Positions 1-7,012 of a stretch of 61,213 nt of DNA are shown here, piece by piece. Numbering within the stretch: the stretch's first letter is position 1; each line of letters begins with the position of its first letter. Both the position numbers and the translations under genes were made by a program. Source of the DNA: an uncultured Collinsella sp. (GTDB lineage: Bacteria; Actinomycetota; Coriobacteriia; Coriobacteriales; Coriobacteriaceae); assembly GCA_900542155.1 (NCBI GenBank), contig UQMD01000014.1, positions 1 through 61,213 of the forward strand, written 5' to 3'. The notes under the pieces were generated by a model. It had not been told where the DNA came from and ran no database searches. It saw only the letters and a list, made by a program, of their open reading frames with translations.

Positions 1-54
1 AGTCGTTGGGGACGTTCTTGTTTGACTAGTCGTTTAAGAACGTCCCCAATGACT
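1..54. repeat. 54-bp palindromic element (family G), copy 1
   Basis: The element reads AGTCGTTGGGGACGTTCTTG and ends AAGAACGTCCCCAATGACT, with an ACTAGT centre. Its two halves are nearly perfect reverse complements. The same 54 bp occurs at 26857-26910 in the opposite orientation with one mismatch. Half copies lie at about 1405-1426 and 41307-41338. It resembles a REP-type palindrome; no transposase is seen in the window. The element may extend beyond the window edge. Confidence 0.8.
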
Positions 55-178
55 ATCCTCGTGATCCCTTTTCCTCCGCCCCCGAAGGATCGGGGCTCGT
101 CTGCCGAATGGTTGCTGCAGCGGCGGTGCGCCCATGTCACACTCAGAGGTGGCCTGACCCTACCTGGAAGGAGCCTCC

Positions 179-829
179 GTGAGCCTTGACAACGTAACCC
201 TGCGCGCCGCCACGCTTGATGACCTGACCGGCATCGCCGCCATCTACAACCAGCTGTGGTGCAACACGCTACGCAACCGCGGCGACGTCGAAGCCGCCGA
301 TTTCTGCGCGCGCTTCAACATCGCCATGCAGCTGCAGCGCTCCCCTATCGCACTCGTCGCCGAGGCCGAGGGCCGCATTATCGCCGCCTGCTGCATCGGC
401 ATCTTCGAGAACGGCAAGCCGCGTACCAACCCCACGTGGGTACCCTGCTACGACGAGATGTTCGCCCAGGCAACCGAGATGGCAAAGACTGCCGACGCCA
501 AGCTCGAGGGCTCGCTCTTTGGCGACAGCCGTGAGAAGGCAACGGCCGACCGCTTTGCCGCCACGGGCAATGAGTATGCCCAGGGCCAGCTCAACCTGAT
601 CATCATTGTGCCCGAGTGGCAGGGCAAGGGACTCGGCCGCGCGCTCATCGACCTTGCGCGCGCCGAGCTCGGCAAGACAGGCTGCACCAAATTCTTCCTG
701 ATGAGCGACTGCAACTCTGACTGGCAGTTCTACGAGCACCTCAACATGAAGCGCATCCTGGAGGATCACAGCCAAGACACCGGCGACGGCTTTATCGTCT
801 ACATGTACGGAGGCGACACACAGGATTAG
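179..829 (+). CDS. GNAT family N-acetyltransferase
   Basis: This 216-residue protein is a single GNAT domain. The acetyl-CoA pyrophosphate-binding loop is visible as QGKGLG at residues 148-153, after the beta-strand LNLIIIVPEW, and the C-terminal strand FYEHLNMKRI is typical of the fold. Members transfer an acetyl group from acetyl-CoA to an amine, but the substrate cannot be read from the sequence. Translation starts at GTG 179, preceded by GGAAGGAG about 6 bases upstream; the next ATG is far inside the domain. It stands alone, between the palindrome at 1-54 and a repeat-rich spacer. There is an unusually long segment (about residues 78-135) between the first strands and the CoA loop. Confidence 0.85.
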   Translation: MSLDNVTLRAATLDDLTGIAAIYNQLWCNTLRNRGDVEAADFCARFNIAMQLQRSPIALVAEAEGRIIAACCIGIFENGKPRTNPTWVPCYDEMFAQATEMAKTADAKLEGSLFGDSREKATADRFAATGNEYAQGQLNLIIIVPEWQGKGLGRALIDLARAELGKTGCTKFFLMSDCNSDWQFYEHLNMKRILEDHSQDTGDGFIVYMYGGDTQD

Positions 830-894
830 CCTGAGTGCCGCCTCATGGCTTTCTCCAAAACAGCCCAAACCAATCAGCCACGCCAAAAGGGACA

Positions 895-981
895 TGCCAA
901 AAAGGGACAGGTTTATTTTGGCAGGTTTTATCTGGGCAAACGCCAACCGCCGCGAGAAAGTTGCCTTCCCTCGCGGCGGTC
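895..981. repeat. Repeat module R1: CTGCCAAAA hairpin plus GC-rich terminator-like stem
   Basis: The first part folds as TGCCAAAA, a loop containing AGGGACAGG, then TTTTGGCA. It is followed by TATCTGGGCAAACGCCAA and a CCGCCGCGAG...CTCGCGGCGG stem with a short T run. Near-identical modules lie at 9384-9475 and 13964-14043. Here it sits downstream of the acetyltransferase gene and probably acts as its terminator. Confidence 0.7.
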
Positions 982-992
982 TTCTAGCAGCC

Positions 993-1123
993 AAAACCAA
1001 GTGAGTAGACTTTTTGCAGGAGGCCGAGCACACCCCAAATCGCCACAGCGCTGACCTGCGGTTTTATTGAGCACTTGTCGTGATGTGCTCGGCAGATCCA
1101 AAAAAGCCTACTCACTTGGTTTT
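993..1123. repeat. 131-bp element with long terminal inverted repeats, copy 1
   Basis: The left arm AAAACCAAGTGAGTAG pairs with CTACTCACTTGGTTTT at the right end, and inner arms (GGCCGAGCACA and TGTGCTCGG) also pair, so the whole element can fold into one long interrupted hairpin. A related copy with a decayed right end is at 14052-14177. Both copies contain CGCTGACCTGCGGTT in the loop. It carries no coding potential. Confidence 0.7.
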
Positions 1124-1218
1124 GAGGCGCTCCAGATAGGCAAAAAACGCCGCGAAAGGGGTCCGATCCTCTTCGCGGCGGTTGTTCGCGCTGGTTTTGA
1201 GGCGGTTTTGCCCGCTTG

Positions 1219-1269
1219 CTACTCGCTGTAGCGGGCAGCGATGGCAGTTCGCACCATGCCGGCGCTCAT
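1219..1269 (-). pseudogene. Duplicated tail of the ABC permease gene (BceB-like)
   Basis: On the minus strand this stretch encodes the 16 residues MSAGMVRTAIAARYSE plus a stop. The functional permease gene ends at 14279 with MSAGMVRAAIATRYSE. Similarity continues through the downstream spacer, hairpins and repeat modules (about 895-1275 against 13964-14335). It is a copied gene tail with no body, so it is not expressed as a functional protein. Confidence 0.8.
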
Positions 1270-1302
1270 AAGGCAGGCCCCCGACGACTACAGCAGCACA
1301 CG

Positions 1303-1371
1303 CCATAATCTGACAGTATCATTTGCCATAATCTTGCAGTAGTGTTTTCCATAATCTAATAGTAGCCCAGT
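1303..1371. repeat. Three tandem 23-bp direct repeats
   Basis: CCATAATCT begins at 1303, 1326 and 1349, an exact 23-bp period, and each copy is followed after three bases by AGTA. The remaining part of each unit varies. The array lies in a gene-free spacer just downstream (on +) of the copied permease tail. It could be an operator array left from a lost gene; no adjacent reading frame supports this directly. Confidence 0.7.
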
Positions 1372-1468
1372 TCAGAGGCGTTATTGGATAGTAACCTATA
1401 ACCGTTTTAGAACGTCCCCGACGACTGCCTGGGAGCGATAACAGGTATTATCTGGTCAAACCCCAAAT

Positions 1469-1501
1469 CCACCACAAAGGTGCCTGTCCCCTTTGTGGTG
1501 G
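1469..1501. terminator. CCACCACAAAGG hairpin (family T), copy 1
   Basis: CCACCACAAAGG pairs perfectly with CCTTTGTGGTGG around the loop TGCCTGTCC. The identical hairpin follows the DeoR gene at 21221-21252, where it lies in the position of a terminator. Here it sits about 85 bases before the small gene at 1587 with no gene immediately upstream. Confidence 0.6.
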
Positions 1502-1586
1502 TTTGGAGCTCTCCGCGGCGGGATGTTAGACTTGCGGCGTACACATTCGCGCTAAAACACGGGTCGCATGCAGGAAAGGAGATGCC

Positions 1587-1778
1587 ATGGCGCCTATCGC
1601 ACTGCTCAAAATACTCGTTGCCCCTGCCGCCAAGGCCATCGTCCACCTGAGCGACTCACTTACCTACAATGACGTCCCCTGTGTCGTCGAGGAGCGTTCG
1701 GACGGCTGCCCCTACCTGGGCCACGTCCCCTACTTTGCGCCTAAGCTCGTTTCCGATCCCGAGCACCGCGAACAGTAA
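1587..1778 (+). CDS. Small protein of unknown function (63 aa)
   Basis: A 63-codon frame begins at ATG 1587 behind a very good ribosome binding site (AGGAAAGGAGATGCC). The product starts with a short hydrophobic, alanine-rich stretch (APIALLKILVAPAAKAIV), then a polar part with two cysteines (CVVEERSDGC). I recognise no family. The strong RBS and a convergent neighbour ending just after it support a real gene; the short length and repeat-rich surroundings argue for caution. It could also be a remnant of a larger gene. Confidence 0.5.
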   Translation: MAPIALLKILVAPAAKAIVHLSDSLTYNDVPCVVEERSDGCPYLGHVPYFAPKLVSDPEHREQ

Positions 1779-1785
1779 TCCAAGA

Positions 1786-1830
1786 TGCACCAAGCGCTGC
1801 GCAACTCGCGGCGCTTACTGTTTTGGTGCA
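1786..1830. terminator. Bidirectional hairpin between convergent genes
   Basis: TGCACCAA (1786-1793) pairs with TTGGTGCA (1823-1830), with an additional AGCGC/GCGCT inner stem. It overlaps the last codons of the APC permease gene (stop at 1815) and follows the stop of the small plus-strand gene, so it can serve both. Confidence 0.55.
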
Positions 1831-3224
1831 AAGTAACCTGACCCCCGTGCACCAACGCCGGGATTGTCGACGCTTCGGCCGCGGCGCGATATGAGGCGCG
1901 AAACCTCGCCCAGCAACACACCAATCACCACGCCCACGAGGATCGGCAACTTTGCCATCTCGGCAGGTGAGCTGTTGAGCGGCACAATCGTAGCAACAAT
2001 CGAAAGCACAAGCTCCACCACGGGAATCGCAAGTGCCACCGCAAGCACCTTGCCCTCGAAGGGCGCGCGGAACACGCGCGGGCGATCGTCGTATTTGCGC
2101 AGGCGCCAAAACGCTGGGAACATCGGGATATAGCTCATGAGCAGAAAGACGACGTTCATCGAGAAGAAGACCCAAAAGACGTCGGAACCCTCACCCAGCG
2201 GAATCTGGAGCAGCAGCACCAGGCTGGCAAAACAGCCGTTAATGAGCGCCGAGCCGTTGGGCATGCCGGTCTTTTTGGACACCAACGCAAAGGGACGCGG
2301 CATGTTGCCATGGCGCGCGGCATAGCTCGCTACGTTGTTGACGCCAAAGCTCCAGCAGATCATATTGGCGAACAGCGTCACCAAAAAGGCCACGCCCACG
2401 ACCATCGTCAGCGGGTGGGTGCGCCCCACCATAGCGGCGACTGCGTCCACAATGCCCGAATCGAGTGAAAGCTGCTCGGTGGGAACCGCGGCTCCAATGC
2501 CAATGCCGCAAATGATGTAAATTGCCGCAATGGCCACGCCACCGGCAATAACCGCCTTGGGGATATCGCGCGACGGGTTCTTCATCGTGCTGGCAAAAGT
2601 CGCGACCACTTCGAAGCCCATAAAGTTGAACAGGATAATCGATAGGTACGTCAACGAATTGGTGTCGCCCAGATCTGGAATGAAGGTCTTAAATGACATG
2701 TCGTTGGCAAAGCCGTTATTGCAGGCAAACCAAATGCCGACGATTCCCACCACAGCGGTAATGAGCACCTTGATGACGGCGCCGCCGTCCATAACCCAAT
2801 CGGCCTCGGCCACCGGCTGCATTGCCATGACCGTGACGCCCCACACAAAGGCAATCTCGATGGCAATTCGGATCCCGAGTGAGAACTCGATACCCCACAC
2901 CGCATTAATGACACTGGGGAACATGCAGGCGATACTTGCCGCCCACAGCGGAAAGTTAACCCAGTAGCACCAAGAGCAACGGGCGCCCCAACGGTCGCCC
3001 AGACCCAAGCGAACCCAATCGTACAGGCCGCCCTCGGAATCAAACGCCGTACCCAGCTCGGCCACCACCAGACCATAGGGAAGCAAAAACGTAATGATAA
3101 GGAAGATCCACCAGAAGAACTGCACGTTGCCCATGGCAGATGCCGGAGCCGCCGCCTCGATGGTAAACACAACGCAGATAACCGAAAGGATGACCTCGAT
3201 CAGGGAGAACTTTTTACCTGCCAT
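1815..3224 (-). CDS. APC family amino acid/polyamine permease (second copy in agmatine locus)
   Basis: This 469-residue protein has about 12 hydrophobic segments spread over residues 5-450 and closely resembles the permease at 5440-6879: both begin SLIEVIL/FFTVIS...ICVVF...EAAAPA and share FFWWIF, PYGLVVAELG, GLYDWVR and FNFMGFEV motifs. Members are proton-coupled or exchange transporters in the cytoplasmic membrane; by context it may move agmatine, putrescine or a related amine. It lies last in the minus-strand agmatine locus, but about 640 bp and a terminator separate it from agmatine deiminase, so it is probably transcribed on its own. ATG 3224 has only a weak GGGGGCG upstream. A strong hairpin sits in its leader. 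Confidence 0.85.
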   Translation of the reverse strand: MAGKKFSLIEVILSVICVVFTIEAAAPASAMGNVQFFWWIFLIITFLLPYGLVVAELGTAFDSEGGLYDWVRLGLGDRWGARCSWCYWVNFPLWAASIACMFPSVINAVWGIEFSLGIRIAIEIAFVWGVTVMAMQPVAEADWVMDGGAVIKVLITAVVGIVGIWFACNNGFANDMSFKTFIPDLGDTNSLTYLSIILFNFMGFEVVATFASTMKNPSRDIPKAVIAGGVAIAAIYIICGIGIGAAVPTEQLSLDSGIVDAVAAMVGRTHPLTMVVGVAFLVTLFANMICWSFGVNNVASYAARHGNMPRPFALVSKKTGMPNGSALINGCFASLVLLLQIPLGEGSDVFWVFFSMNVVFLLMSYIPMFPAFWRLRKYDDRPRVFRAPFEGKVLAVALAIPVVELVLSIVATIVPLNSSPAEMAKLPILVGVVIGVLLGEVSRLISRRGRSVDNPGVGARGSGYFAPKQ

Positions 3225-3248
3225 GGCGCGCGCCCCCTACAGCAAAAA

Positions 3249-3319
3249 GGATGGCATCTGTACCGAAGGCGCAGCCCAAGGTAGGGTTACAGGCCGCGTC
3301 ACCGGTACAGGTGCCATCC
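3249..3319 (-). promoter_or_regulatory. Leader hairpin upstream of the APC permease gene
   Basis: On the minus strand GGATGGCACCTGTACCG pairs with CGGTACAGATGCCATCC (one mismatch in 17) and is followed by CTTTTTG, about 25 bases before the permease start. The inner segment can also pair (CGCGGCC with GGGCTGCG). It has the form of an intrinsic terminator inside a 5' leader, so it may attenuate permease expression, or it may end read-through from upstream. I could not assign it to a known riboswitch class. Confidence 0.5.
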
Positions 3320-3538
3320 CAAAGAGAGGAGAGGATGCAGTTGTTGGACCAACGCTCGCGGAACAGACGCGTGTAGATGACGATACGCTGGTACATAGAT
3401 ACTCCGATCAAAACGGCCGCGTTCGCGACCGGGAACTTTCGGCAATTGAAGACGCGTCTGACCTGGGAAATTCAAGCGAACAATTGGCCTAACCCGCAAA
3501 AAATCCCAGGCCAGACGCGTATTCAATCAAAGAAAAAA

Positions 3539-3568
3539 GGCACTCCGATGTGGAGGCAACGGAGTGCC
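3539..3568 (-). terminator. Intrinsic terminator downstream of agmatine deiminase
   Basis: GGCACTCCG (3539-3547) and CGGAGTGCC (3560-3568) form a perfect 9-bp stem. On the minus strand it is followed by a run of T (AAAAAA on plus at 3533-3538). It lies about 300 bases past the agmatine deiminase stop codon. Confidence 0.75.
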
Positions 3569-3664
3569 CAAAGACAACCCAACCGACCAAGACATCAAGC
3601 AGCAGCCCATCAATGCCCCGAGATGGGACGACACGCCACCTGTCCGATTGATCGACTGGGTTTT

Positions 3665-3750
3665 CGAGGTGCCCCAGGTCGCCGCGAAAGAGGAGCGAAG
3701 CGTACTTTGGTACGCGAGCGACGGTTTGAGCGGCGAGATGGGGTGCCTCG
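3665..3750. repeat. Structured repeat with GCGTAC core, copy A
   Basis: The outer arms CGAGGTGCCCC and GGGGTGCCTCG are perfectly complementary, followed inward by a GTCGCCGC / GCGGCGAG pairing. The centre holds GAGCGAAGCGTACTTTGGTA, whose GCGTAC...GTACGC forms a tip. The core is shared with copies at 3776-3863 and 5346-5453, while the arms differ in sequence yet stay complementary within each copy. Confidence 0.65.
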
Positions 3751-3775
3751 GAAAGCCAGACGTTTACTCGGCGTG

Positions 3776-3863
3776 CTCAGGTGCGCCAGATTGGCGCGAA
3801 CGAGGAGCGAAGCGTACTGACGCTACGTAAGCGACGAGTGAACGCCAAGGTGGCGTGCCTGAG
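3776..3863. repeat. Structured repeat with GCGTAC core, copy B, abutting the aguA stop codon
   Basis: CTCAGGTGCGCCA pairs with TGGCGTGCCTGAG at the right end, and TTGGCG with CGCCAA inside. The core GAGGAGCGAAGCGTACTGACG is a variant of copy A. The right arm touches the stop codon of agmatine deiminase at 3864, and pairing (CTCGGCG with CGCCGAG) continues into its last codons. On the minus strand it forms a large hairpin right after the gene and may protect the mRNA end. Confidence 0.6.
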
Positions 3864-5069
3864 TTACGCCGAGGGCTCCTGCTGCGTAATGCAGTGGATA
3901 TTGCCGCCGCCGAAGACGACCTGCTCGGACTGAACGCCGACGCACTTGTAGACGCCCTCGCCCCAGACCTCGTCATAGATCTTCTGGAGCGTGTCAACGG
4001 CCAACTGGTCGTTCTCGTCGCCGTACTGCGGGACGATAACGCCGTGGTTGGTGACCAGGTAGTTCATGTAGGAGGCGATCAGCGGCTCGTCGGGGACGCG
4101 CGGCTCGGCGTTCTCGTCGGCGTCGATGGTGTCGCAGGAAGCCTGGTCCATGAACAGCGGGTTCACGGGCATGCAGAGCTTGTAGACCTTCATCTTGCGG
4201 CCCTTGGCGTCGACGGCGTTGGAGAGGGTCTCGTAGGCAGCGTGGCACTGCTCGTAGAACGGATACTCGGGATCGTCGGTCCAGATACAGGCCATGACGC
4301 CCGGGGCGATGAACGTGGCGACGTCATCGATGTGGCCGTTGGTCTCCTCGGGGTCGATGCCCTCCTTGACCCAGATGACCTTCTCGACACCCAGGTAGTC
4401 CTTGAGGTGCTCGTCCATGTAGGCGCGAAGCTCCTCGCTCCAGGGCTCGAACTTCTTGTGGTACTTGGGCCAGATGGACTCGGGGTCCTCTTCCTCCTCG
4501 AGCACCGCGGAGCAGGTGCGGCCGGGGGACAGGAGGCACTGGTCGGTCACGACGAGGGCGCCCTCGCCGTCGACGGTGATGGAGCCGCCCTCGAGAATCA
4601 TGTCGTCGGGACGGTAGCGGCGGCAGCCGGAGAGCTCGGCCATCTTGAGGGCGATCTGCTCGTCCTTGTCCCACGGGAAGTACAGGCCGTCGACGAGGCC
4701 GCCGTAGGCGTTGAAGTGCCAGTGGTTGGCGCGCTTCTCGCCCTTGCCGTTGATGACGTAGGTGGCGGCGGTGTCGCGGAACCAGGCGTCGTCGGTGGTC
4801 ATCTCGATGACGGTGACGTTCTCGTCGTTCTCGAAGACGGCCTTGCAGTTGGCGTAGTCGACCTGGTTGGCGCACATATAGACCGGGGTGAACTCGGAGA
4901 TGGCGCGGGCGATGGCGGCATACTGCTTCTGAGCCGGCTTGGCGCCGTGGGCCCAGGTGTCGGTGCGGTGGGGCCAGCCCATCCACACGCGATCCTGCGG
5001 GGCAAACTCAGCAGGCATGAAGAAGCCGTCGGCCTTGGGAGTGGACTCGGACTCGGTGATCGTACGCAT
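3864..5069 (-). CDS. aguA: Agmatine deiminase
   Basis: This 401-residue enzyme of the guanidino-group modifying superfamily hydrolyses agmatine to N-carbamoylputrescine and ammonia. Family signatures are clear: PAEFAPQDRVWMGWPHR near the N-terminus, DDAWFRDTAATYV, EGGSITVDGEG, DDVATFIAPG, and the C-terminal VVFGGGNIHCITQQEP containing the catalytic cysteine. The start is ATG 5069, behind GGAGGAAATCTT; a longer frame exists upstream but lacks family similarity. It follows the antiporter gene at 5440-6879 in the same direction after a 370-bp spacer, and the product feeds the carbamoyltransferase at 7013. A structured repeat abuts its stop codon. Confidence 0.95.
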   Translation of the reverse strand: MRTITESESTPKADGFFMPAEFAPQDRVWMGWPHRTDTWAHGAKPAQKQYAAIARAISEFTPVYMCANQVDYANCKAVFENDENVTVIEMTTDDAWFRDTAATYVINGKGEKRANHWHFNAYGGLVDGLYFPWDKDEQIALKMAELSGCRRYRPDDMILEGGSITVDGEGALVVTDQCLLSPGRTCSAVLEEEEDPESIWPKYHKKFEPWSEELRAYMDEHLKDYLGVEKVIWVKEGIDPEETNGHIDDVATFIAPGVMACIWTDDPEYPFYEQCHAAYETLSNAVDAKGRKMKVYKLCMPVNPLFMDQASCDTIDADENAEPRVPDEPLIASYMNYLVTNHGVIVPQYGDENDQLAVDTLQKIYDEVWGEGVYKCVGVQSEQVVFGGGNIHCITQQEPSA

Positions 5070-5439
5070 AAGATTTCCTCCAAATCGAACGATCGCTTGC
5101 CGCGGGCGGGTTACCCGCGGCCTAAAAACCAAGAGATAGTGGGTGCCCGTCCCCCGGCAAAGGTCGGGGCGCCCGGTACCGGTTTTCACGGAGTCGCACC
5201 GGCGAGCGACGACGTAGCCAAGTGCGCGGAGACATACGCACGAAGGATACGAAAGAGAGAGGTTGGGGCGGGCGGTGGTTACCGGAGCTATCGCTCGCAC
5301 CCGTCCCAGGAAATAGTGAGCAAATTTGTCGCTTTGGGCACGCCCCCGAAGAGGCTAGAGTGCCTGGAGTCGGGAGCGACAAGCCCGACGAAGCGTACTT
5401 TGGTACGCGAGGAGGGTTGGAGCCCCGAATCCGGGTGCT
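5070..5439. other. Spacer between antiporter and agmatine deiminase genes
   Basis: This spacer holds no convincing gene. It contains the aguA ribosome binding site, a GCCGCGGG / CCCGCGGC stem at 5099-5121, and most of structured repeat copy C (from 5346). The distance suggests that aguA may have its own promoter or be expressed by read-through from the antiporter. Confidence 0.5.
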
Positions 5440-5453
5440 CTAGTCCTCTTCGG
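5346..5453. repeat. Structured repeat with GCGTAC core, copy C, overlapping the antiporter 3' end
   Basis: The left arm CCGAAGAGGCTAGAG pairs, with a single bulged base, with CTCTAGTCCTCTTCGG on the right; the right arm contains the stop codon (5440-5442) and last codons of the antiporter gene. The centre has CCCGACGAAGCGTACTTTGG, matching copy A at the core. The left arm is thus an inverted copy of the gene end. Confidence 0.65.
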
Positions 5454-6879
5454 CCTCGGCGGCCTCCTCAGCGAGTCGCTGAGCAGCCAGCTCAGGGGTG
5501 AGACCCTTGTACTCGGTCTCGCGGCCCTTGGCGCTGACGACGCGGACGACCTCGCCGATGAGCACGAGCACGATGAAGATAACGATCATCGGGACCTTGT
5601 CGCCAATTTCATCGACGGAGAACGGAGCCAGCGTTGCAACGATGGCCAGGATCAGCTCGATGCAGGGGATGGCCAGCATAACCTTCATCATGGCGCCCTT
5701 AAACGGGAACGTGAAGATGCGCTCACGGTTCGGGTCGTTCTTACGAAGGTTGAGGAACGCCGGGAACATCGGGATGTAGGTGAGCAGCAGGAAGACGACG
5801 GAGGTGCCGAAGAGCATCCAGAAGACACCGTTGGAGATGGCGTCGATGGGAACCAGCTGCAGGCACAACACCAAGGAGGCAACGATAGCGTTGACCAGGT
5901 TGGCGCCGTTGGGCATATCGTCGTCAGAGATCATCGAGGCGAAGACCTTGGGCATGTTGCCGTGCTCGGCAGCGTAGCGAGCAACGGAGTTAACGCCGAA
6001 GGACCAAGCGGCCATGTTGGCGAACAGGGTGATCAGGAAGGCGATGCAGATGACCTTAAAGATCATGGAGTCGCCCACCATGGTCTGGACTGCGACAATC
6101 ATGCCATAGTCGGGGTCGATGGAATCGGCCGGCACAGCAGCGCCGATGCCAAAGCCAGCGAACAGGTAGATCACAGCGATGGACAGGCCACCGACGATGA
6201 TAGCCTTGGGGATATCGCGAGCGGGATCGGCCATGTCGTCGGTCATGGTGCAGATGACCTCGAAGCCCATGAAGTTAAAGATGATGATCGACAGGTAACC
6301 GAGAGCGTTGGTGTTGGTGAGCTCGGGCAGGAAGGTGGCAGCGGACATGTCGTTCGCAAAACCGTTCTCCATGGCATACCAAATGCCCAGAGCGCCAACG
6401 ATAACCGCGACGGCGACCTTGATGATGGCGCCACCGTTAAGGACCCACTCGGAGTCGGACGCCTTGGAGCGGCCCATGAGGTAGACGATCCACACAAAGG
6501 CAAGATCGATACCCATCTTGGCGATCAAATTGAACTCGACGCCAAAGACCATGCCCAAAATGTCGGGGAACATGGTTGCCAGCGAGGCGATCCACAGCGG
6601 GTAGTTAATCCAGTAGTAGTACGAGATGCGGGCGCCCCACTTGTCGCCCAGGCCATCGCGTACCCAGTCGTAAATGCCGCCCTCGCCGTCATAGGTGGTG
6701 CCGAGCTCGGCGACGACCATGCCGTAAGGGATCAGGAAGGTCAGGATCAGGAAGATCCACCAGAAGAACTGCTGGTTGCCGATAGCGGCAGCAGGTGCGG
6801 CGGCCTCGCAAACGAAGACGACGCAGATGATGGTCGAAATGACCGTAAAGAAGGAAAGCTTTTTCTTTCCGTCGCTCAT
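5440..6879 (-). CDS. aguD: Agmatine/putrescine antiporter, APC family
   Basis: This 479-residue membrane protein has about 12 hydrophobic segments between residues 10 and 450 and a charged C-terminal tail (EEAAEAEED). It matches the AguD type found between putrescine carbamoyltransferase and agmatine deiminase genes in lactic acid bacteria, which exchanges external agmatine for internal putrescine. The start is ATG 6879 after AAGGAGCTCATC. It lies 133 bp downstream of the carbamoyltransferase gene and is probably in one operon with it. A closely related permease is encoded at 1815-3224. The last codons fall in a structured repeat. Exact substrate is inferred from context. Confidence 0.85.
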   Translation of the reverse strand: MSDGKKKLSFFTVISTIICVVFVCEAAAPAAAIGNQQFFWWIFLILTFLIPYGMVVAELGTTYDGEGGIYDWVRDGLGDKWGARISYYYWINYPLWIASLATMFPDILGMVFGVEFNLIAKMGIDLAFVWIVYLMGRSKASDSEWVLNGGAIIKVAVAVIVGALGIWYAMENGFANDMSAATFLPELTNTNALGYLSIIIFNFMGFEVICTMTDDMADPARDIPKAIIVGGLSIAVIYLFAGFGIGAAVPADSIDPDYGMIVAVQTMVGDSMIFKVICIAFLITLFANMAAWSFGVNSVARYAAEHGNMPKVFASMISDDDMPNGANLVNAIVASLVLCLQLVPIDAISNGVFWMLFGTSVVFLLLTYIPMFPAFLNLRKNDPNRERIFTFPFKGAMMKVMLAIPCIELILAIVATLAPFSVDEIGDKVPMIVIFIVLVLIGEVVRVVSAKGRETEYKGLTPELAAQRLAEEAAEAEED

Positions 6880-7012
6880 GATGAGCTCCTTCGCTCAGTC
6901 TTGGACAGATCCGAGGCCCTAAGGCATTAAGGCAATTGCTTGGGCCTCGGTGAGCGGGCGGCAGGAGACGAGCATCCACCGCCCGCAAACGTGCTTTTAG
7001 AAGCCTTGAGGC

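Noticed and set aside
3855..5501. 548-codon plus-strand frame opposite agmatine deiminase
   Set aside because: It is a shadow of aguA; repetitive Val/Gly/Leu composition and no family motifs.
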